From Lysobacter sp. (GTDB lineage Bacteria; Pseudomonadota; Gammaproteobacteria; Xanthomonadales; Xanthomonadaceae), in NCBI GenBank assembly GCA_030151365.1, contig JASLDW010000099.1, forward strand, positions 6,810 through 70,809: a stretch of 64,000 nt of DNA. Direction: 5' to 3'. This document shows, piece after piece, positions 57,839 to 64,000 of the stretch. The translations under genes and the position numbers were made by a program. Under the pieces are notes generated by a model. It did no database searches and was not told the origin of the DNA. It worked only from the letters and a program-made list of their open reading frames with translations. Numbering within the stretch: the stretch's first letter is position 1; every line of letters begins with the position of its first letter.

Positions 57839-58636
57839 ATGATCGAAGTCGAATTACGGGTAGTGTCGAGCTACAAGGAAGGCCTGCTGATCGCATTGAG
57901 CGACATCCTGCTCGCCAACCAGTTCACCCTGTTGCGTCACCGCCGCGCCAACATCGAGAACGGCGTGGTGATGTCGTTGATGGTCAAGGGGCCGGAAGCC
58001 AACCTGCTGAAGCTGGAAGAACAGCTCGGCTCGCACCACATGGTCAGCAGCCTCGAAGCCGGCGTCTTCGACCCGAACTCGGGCACCGCGCCGATGATCC
58101 CGACCGCGACGGCGGCGACGCCCGCTGCAACGCCGGTCGCGGCATCCGCACCCATCGACGCCATGCCGCCGCAAAGCGCGGTGGCCGACCAGAAGCGCAT
58201 CGACCAGATGCTGCCGCAGGTCGCGCGCGACTATCCGCAGATCTTCGGCACGGTCCTGGCGCTGGAACGCAGCGTCGATCCGGCCCAGCGCGAAGCCACC
58301 ATGCGCCACATCGGCTCGCGCGTCGGCGCCTGGGTGTTCAAGCGCGATTTCTCCCTCGGCGCGCGCCAGCCGCTGGCCGGCTCGATCACCCATCTCGCCC
58401 TGCCGGCGTTGAAGCAGATGATTCCGGTCAAGCAGGAAGGCGACACCCTGACCACCACCAGCAGTCCGTTCTGCACGCCGGGACAGAAGTCCCTGCCGAC
58501 GCCGCAATGCCATTTCTTCCGCGGCTTCCTCGAAGGGCTGCTCGCCGAATCGGGCCATCTGGGGACGGTCCGCGTCAGCGAATCCACGTGCTGCGCCCAC
58601 GGCGACGACTGCTGCAGGTTCGAGTTCCACGCATAA
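57839..58636 (+). CDS. ACT-like plus V4R-domain sensory protein
   Basis: A 265-residue soluble protein. Residues 1-75 (IEVELRVVSSYKEGLLIALSD) resemble an ACT-like ligand-binding fold. An Ala/Pro-rich linker follows (about 82-115). The C-terminal part is a V4R (4-vinyl reductase / XylR-N-like) domain: FRGFLEGLLAES, ending STCCAHGDDCCRFEF. Six cysteines at 212, 224, 251, 252, 258 and 259 could bind metal. V4R domains often sense hydrophobic or small ligands. No output domain is attached. ATG at 57839 follows GGGGAT; earlier in-frame starts (57818, 57701) are possible. The MHYT gene follows by 62 bp. Confidence 0.8.
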   Translation: MIEVELRVVSSYKEGLLIALSDILLANQFTLLRHRRANIENGVVMSLMVKGPEANLLKLEEQLGSHHMVSSLEAGVFDPNSGTAPMIPTATAATPAATPVAASAPIDAMPPQSAVADQKRIDQMLPQVARDYPQIFGTVLALERSVDPAQREATMRHIGSRVGAWVFKRDFSLGARQPLAGSITHLALPALKQMIPVKQEGDTLTTTSSPFCTPGQKSLPTPQCHFFRGFLEGLLAESGHLGTVRVSESTCCAHGDDCCRFEFHA

Positions 58637-58698
58637 CGGCATCACCGCGACAGCGCTTCCACGCTGCCTCCACCATCCACGAGGAAAGGGGAAACACC

Positions 58699-59448
58699 AT
58701 GCACGACCACGCGATCCAATGCGTCCACGATCCATTGCTTGTCGCCTTGTCCTACCTGGTTTCGGTGCTCGGTTCGTTCACCGCGCTGCAATTGGCGGTC
58801 TCGATCCCGGCCGCGCGCAACACCGGGCAACGCCTGCAATCGGTCCTTGGTTCGGCGGCAGCGCTGGGGGTCGGCGCCATCTGGGCGATGCACTTCATCG
58901 CCATGCTCGCCTGCAAGATGGACATGCAGGTCACCTACGACCTGCCGTTGACCGTGCTGTCGGCCATCATCGGGCTGGCCGCCGTCGCGGTCGGCCTCGC
59001 CATCGTCGGCACCGGCCAGTTCAACATGGGCAAGCTGGTCCTCGCCGGCATCCTCACCGGCCTCGGCGTGGCCGGCATGCATTACACCGGCATGGCCGCG
59101 ATGCGCATGCCGGCGGAAATCCAGTACGACGGCACCCTGGTCATCGCTTCGGTGGCGATCGCCATCGTCGCGTCCTGCGTGGCGCTGTGGCTGGCCTTCA
59201 ACCTGCGCGGCTGGGTGCAGATGCTCGGCAGCGCGCTGGTGATGGGCGTCGCCGTGTGCGGCATGCACTACACCGGCATGGCGGCGGCGAAGTTCATCCC
59301 GGTGATGGACGCTAGCGGTGCGCCGACCGGCGATCTCGGCGGCGCCTATCTCGGCATGGGCATCTTCGCGGTGGCGACGATCCTGCTCTCCGTCACCCTG
59401 GTGGTCACGATGCTGCGCCGGCAGAAGCGCGCCGACATCGCGATCTGA
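58699..59448 (+). CDS. Free-standing MHYT-domain membrane protein
   Basis: A 249-residue protein with about seven transmembrane helices and three MHYT-type motifs: AMHFIAML, AGMHYTGMAAM and CGMHYTGMAAA. These Met and His residues lie near the outer face of the membrane and are predicted to bind a metal such as copper, sensing O2, CO or NO. MHYT domains are usually the input part of GGDEF/EAL proteins or kinases; here no output domain is attached. AGGAAAGGGG immediately upstream is a strong ribosome site. It lies 62 bp after the V4R gene and ends before a strong terminator, so the two likely form one operon. Confidence 0.9.
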   Translation: MHDHAIQCVHDPLLVALSYLVSVLGSFTALQLAVSIPAARNTGQRLQSVLGSAAALGVGAIWAMHFIAMLACKMDMQVTYDLPLTVLSAIIGLAAVAVGLAIVGTGQFNMGKLVLAGILTGLGVAGMHYTGMAAMRMPAEIQYDGTLVIASVAIAIVASCVALWLAFNLRGWVQMLGSALVMGVAVCGMHYTGMAAAKFIPVMDASGAPTGDLGGAYLGMGIFAVATILLSVTLVVTMLRRQKRADIAI

Positions 59449-59469
59449 TCCGTCGCAACCTGCGATACG

Positions 59470-59498
59470 AAACGGGGCGCCACTGGCGCCCCGTTTTT
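59470..59498. terminator. Bidirectional rho-independent terminator (MHYT / icd)
   Basis: A 12-bp perfect stem (59470-59481 and 59485-59496; arm AAACGGGGCGCC) with a 3-nt loop and a T-run on the plus strand (59494-59498). It lies between the MHYT stop and the convergent icd stop. The A-rich left side gives a shorter U-run on the other strand. Confidence 0.88.
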
Positions 59499-59517
59499 GT
59501 TTCGCCGCGGGAAGGAA

Positions 59518-61740
<2,223 letters not shown>

Positions 61741-61825
61741 GGGCGGGCTCCGTGCGTGGGCGCGTGCGAAAGAACCGCTATTGTCGCCCGTGGTGCCGTG
61801 CTGCAACAACTTTCCCCACGGAAAA

Positions 61826-61849
61826 GGGCGCGACCTGCCGGCCGCGCCC
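61826..61849 (-). terminator. Rho-independent terminator after the small lipoprotein gene
   Basis: Read on the minus strand: stem GGGCGCG (complement of 61843-61849) with CGCGCCC (complement of 61826-61832), a 10-nt loop, then TTTT. It lies 34 bases after the lipoprotein stop and before the icd start, separating the two genes. Confidence 0.7.
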
Positions 61850-61882
61850 TGTCGTGTCCACACCGTGGCGAATGGAGCCCGG

Positions 61883-62374
61883 TTACTTGACCTCGAATTC
61901 CTTGGTCTGGACCACGGCGCCATCGAGCGAGATCTCGACCTTGTACTTGCCGGTCGGCAGGCCCTTCTCGTTCTTCAGGAAGAAGTCGGTGGTGCCCGGA
62001 CCGCTGAAGTTCACTTCCTTGGTTTCCTCGCCGGCCTTCACCTGGGTGCCGGCCTTGTCGTACTGCCAGGTGGCGGTCAGCTTGCCCGGCACGGTGGCGG
62101 CGGGATCACTGGTCGCGGTGCTGACCGACGCGTAGACGGTGTCCTTCGGCTTGAAGGTGGTGGCCGGTGCAGTGACCTTGAAGTCGGCGCCGACGGCACT
62201 GCCGAGATCCACCGAAGCAACGGAAGCGGTCGCGGCAGCCGGGGCAGGCGCCGGAGCCGGGGTGGTCGCGGCAGGCGGCGCGGGCGGCGCTTCTTCCTTC
62301 TTCTTGCAACCGACGACGGCGACGCTGGCGATCAGCGCGGCGGACAGGGCCAACGGTAGACGGGTCTGTTTCAT
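61883..62374 (-). CDS. Small lipoprotein with beta-sandwich-like C-terminal domain
   Basis: A 163-residue protein with a signal peptide and lipobox VVGC (Cys23), a Lys-Glu then Pro/Ala-rich linker (about 24-52) and a beta-rich domain (about 53-163), with strands such as TWQYDKAGTQVKAGEE and KYKVEISLDGAVVQTKEFEVK. The layout resembles small immunoglobulin-like outer-membrane lipoproteins, but I do not recognise the family. It follows the LysM gene by 45 bp on the same strand and ends before a terminator, so the two may be one unit. Confidence 0.75.
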   Translation of the reverse strand: MKQTRLPLALSAALIASVAVVGCKKKEEAPPAPPAATTPAPAPAPAAATASVASVDLGSAVGADFKVTAPATTFKPKDTVYASVSTATSDPAATVPGKLTATWQYDKAGTQVKAGEETKEVNFSGPGTTDFFLKNEKGLPTGKYKVEISLDGAVVQTKEFEVK

Positions 62375-62419
62375 GGATTCGTTCTCTCGAGAATTGGATG
62401 AGGGACGCACGCGCCGGAA

Positions 62420-62686
62420 TTATTCGGCAGCCGGAATCTTGAGGATCTGGCCCGGCTTGATCTTGTCGGGATCGTCGAGGATGTCGCGGTTCGCCTCGAA
62501 GATCACGTTGTACTTGTTGGCGTGACCATAGAACTGCTTGGCGATCGCCGACAGCGTGTCGCCCGACTGCACCGTGTACGTCTGCGTGCCCGCACCGCCG
62601 CCACCGTCGGTGGACGCTTCGGTGGAGAAGGAACCGGTCTGCGCATCTTTGAACAACGGATCGACGTTTTCTTCGTTACCGCTCAT
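62420..62686 (-). CDS. Leaderless LysM-domain protein
   Basis: An 88-residue protein with an acidic N-terminus, a Gly-rich linker (about 28-33) and one LysM domain (about 36-84: YTVQSGDTLSAIAKQFYGHANKYNVIFEANRDILDDPDKIKPGQILKIP). There is no signal peptide, so it is predicted to be cytoplasmic, unlike most wall-binding LysM proteins. The LysM part resembles that of Kbp/YgaU, a cytoplasmic BON-LysM potassium-binding protein, but the BON domain is missing. ATG at 62686 has GGAG seven bases upstream; an earlier in-frame start at 62773 is unlikely. Confidence 0.85.
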   Translation of the reverse strand: MSGNEENVDPLFKDAQTGSFSTEASTDGGGGAGTQTYTVQSGDTLSAIAKQFYGHANKYNVIFEANRDILDDPDKIKPGQILKIPAAE

Positions 62687-62777
62687 GTTGGACTCCAGGA
62701 CCTTGGATTGGATAAGGCCCGGTGACCATGCCACGGCGGGTGTTAAGACACCATCACGCCCGTATTCATCCAATGCG

Positions 62778-63590
62778 TCATTGGCGTGGCGTTCTCCACA
62801 CTTCCGGCAATCCGCCGTTTTCGGTCGCTCGCCACGGGTTGATGTCGAGTCCGCCGCGGCGGGTGTAGCGCGCCTCCACCGACAACGCCCGCGGTCGGCA
62901 ACGGGCGAGAACGTCGACGAAAATCCGCTCCACGCATTGTTCGTGGAACTCGCGCTGGTCGCGGAAGCCGACGACGTAGCGCAACAGCCCCTCGCGGTCG
63001 ATGCGCGGGCCGCTGTAACGAACCAGCAATGTCGCCCAGTCGGGCTGGCCGGTGACCGGGCAATTGGATTTCAGCAGGTGCGAGACCAGCGTTTCCTCGA
63101 CATCCGCCCCGGCGCCCGCCAGCAAGGACGGATCGGGCGGGCCGTAGTTGTCGATGGCGATGTCGAGTCCGTCGATGCATGCCCCGTCTTCCTCCTCGCG
63201 CATCGGCGGCAGCCCGAACCGCATCCGCACCGGCGCGCCGGCAGCGTTCGACAGATCGCGCTCGATGGTGGCGCGAAGCTCATCCGCCGAAGCGACGCGA
63301 TGGGCGTTGAACGAGTTGAGGTAGAGCTTGAACGACTTCGATTCGATCAGGTTCGGCGACGCCGCCGGCACTTCGAACACGGCCGTCGCCACCTGCGGCT
63401 TGCCGCGCCCATCGAGCCAGCCCAGTTCATAGCCCTGCCAGCGGTCGTGACCGATGAAGGGCAGGGCTTCGGCGCGGATGCCGAGTTCGGCGCGACCCTG
63501 CGCGCGCGGGATCGGGAACAGCAGCGACGGATCGTAATGCTGCGGATAGGCGACCTCGCGGCCGAGCAGGCTGGTTTCTGGCGTATGCAT
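62778..63590 (-). CDS. queF: NADPH-dependent 7-cyano-7-deazaguanine reductase
   Basis: A 270-residue enzyme reducing preQ0 to preQ1 in queuosine biosynthesis. It is the long, two-half (tunnelling-fold) type. The NADPH motif is ESKSFKLYLNSFN (Glu83), and the active-site Cys177 lies in KSNCPVTGQPDW with Asp184 seven residues later, as in E. coli QueF. The C-terminal half includes QREFHEQCVERI and RRGGLDINPWR. ATG at 63590 fits the family start. No preQ1 riboswitch is visible in the 58-bp upstream gap. It is divergent from the Kef-type gene. Confidence 0.94.
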   Translation of the reverse strand: MHTPETSLLGREVAYPQHYDPSLLFPIPRAQGRAELGIRAEALPFIGHDRWQGYELGWLDGRGKPQVATAVFEVPAASPNLIESKSFKLYLNSFNAHRVASADELRATIERDLSNAAGAPVRMRFGLPPMREEEDGACIDGLDIAIDNYGPPDPSLLAGAGADVEETLVSHLLKSNCPVTGQPDWATLLVRYSGPRIDREGLLRYVVGFRDQREFHEQCVERIFVDVLARCRPRALSVEARYTRRGGLDINPWRATENGGLPEVWRTPRQ

Positions 63591-63648
63591 GGCGCGATTT
63601 TCGCACGCGCCGGCTGCACCCACCCCATAATGGCCAACGGAGGTTCCA

Positions 63649-64000
63649 ATGCCTGACAGCGGTCTGCAACTCGCTCTCGTCTTCCTGCTGGCCGCGGTCG
63701 TCGCGGTGCCGGTGTTCAAGCGCTTCGGCCTTGGCGCGGTGCTCGGCTACCTCGCCGCCGGCGTGCTGCTGGGGCCGCATGCGCTGAAGGTGGTGTCGGA
63801 TCCCGAGCGCGTGCTCACCGCCAGCGAAATCGGCGTGGTGATGATGCTGTTCGTGATCGGCCTCGAATTGTCGTTGCCGCGATTGAAGGTGATGCGCGGC
63901 GCGGTGTTCGGCGTCGGTGCGCTGCAGGTGGTGTTGACCGGCCTGGCGCTGGGCACGATCTGCTGGTTCCGCGGTTCCGGCCTCAACTCCGCGCTGGTGA
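63649..64000 (+). CDS. CPA2-family Kef-type cation/proton antiporter, N-terminal part
   Basis: The open frame from ATG 63649 runs to the window end (117 codons seen). It has GLGAVLGYLAAGVLLGPHAL, EIGVVMMLFVIGLELSLPRL and hydrophobic helices, matching the beginning of KefB/KefC-type potassium exporters. A good ribosome site, GGAGG, lies eight bases upstream. The C-terminal RCK/TrkA_N domain, if present, lies outside. Whether it is glutathione-gated cannot be judged from this part. Confidence 0.88.
   Translation, partial: MPDSGLQLALVFLLAAVVAVPVFKRFGLGAVLGYLAAGVLLGPHALKVVSDPERVLTASEIGVVMMLFVIGLELSLPRLKVMRGAVFGVGALQVVLTGLALGTICWFRGSGLNSALV

Noticed and set aside
63591..63648. preQ1 riboswitch upstream of queF
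   Set aside because: The 58-bp gap shows no characteristic stem and A-rich tail and is shared with a divergent gene.

Overview
The window reads as ordinary chromosome of a high-GC gammaproteobacterium, most likely a member of the Lysobacteraceae/Xanthomonadaceae (Lysobacter or Luteimonas type). The evidence is family resemblance and gene order recognised by eye, not a database search: gpmI-envC-ctp, tyrS divergent from mepM-like-anmK, coaC-coaB-dut-algC-type mutase, argS-SPOR, biosynthetic arginine decarboxylase near spermidine synthase, glyQ-GST-glyS, and a monomeric NADP isocitrate dehydrogenase. Coding density is very high, genes often overlap by 1-4 bases, and no stretch longer than about 180 bases lacks a gene. 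I see no rRNA, tRNA, CRISPR array, insertion sequence or prophage.

Layout. 1-4.5 kb: end of a rhomboid protease gene, then (minus strand) gpmI-envC-ctp, coupling a glycolytic enzyme with peptidoglycan hydrolase activation and a periplasmic processing protease. 4.6-6.4 kb: a secreted VNG-repeat protein, a MAPEG protein and a free-standing GyrB-type TOPRIM protein that follows tyrS. 6.4-14.4 kb: tyrS; mepM-like endopeptidase, anmK and an acyltransferase (wall turnover and sugar recycling); ampG-like permease with exonuclease III; pyrE and a DUF4124-like protein. 15-19 kb: CoA, dUTP and sugar-nucleotide genes (coaC, coaB split in two, dut, membrane-anchored phosphomannomutase/phosphoglucomutase). 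19.2-24.8 kb: radC, argS, SPOR protein and small accessory genes.

24.8-31.7 kb is an accessory block: a 757-residue secreted DUF11-type protein and a tightly overlapping five-gene unit with a LytS/LytTR-type two-component system, a membrane-tethered hydrolase and an acyltransferase. 31.8-38.2 kb: speA, a metallo-beta-lactamase-fold enzyme, speE, a PII protein, ubiK and the comM/yifB AAA protein. 38-44 kb: a CPA1 antiporter, a delta-60-repeat lipoprotein, a BPSS1780-type membrane protein and a class I glutamine amidotransferase. 44-55.6 kb: glyQ-GST-glyS, a strong shared terminator, an RND pump with its lipoprotein adaptor, tatD and hrpB. 55.6-59.5 kb is a sensory cluster: a soluble receiver-kinase protein, a pseudouridine synthase, a V4R-domain protein and a free-standing MHYT membrane protein. 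59.5-64 kb: icd, a lipoprotein, a leaderless LysM protein, queF and the start of a Kef-type antiporter.

The most unusual items are the free-standing TOPRIM gene behind tyrS, the V4R plus MHYT pair, the coaB/coaC split, the periodic VNG-repeat secreted protein, and an 11-bp perfect inverted repeat beside the speE promoter.
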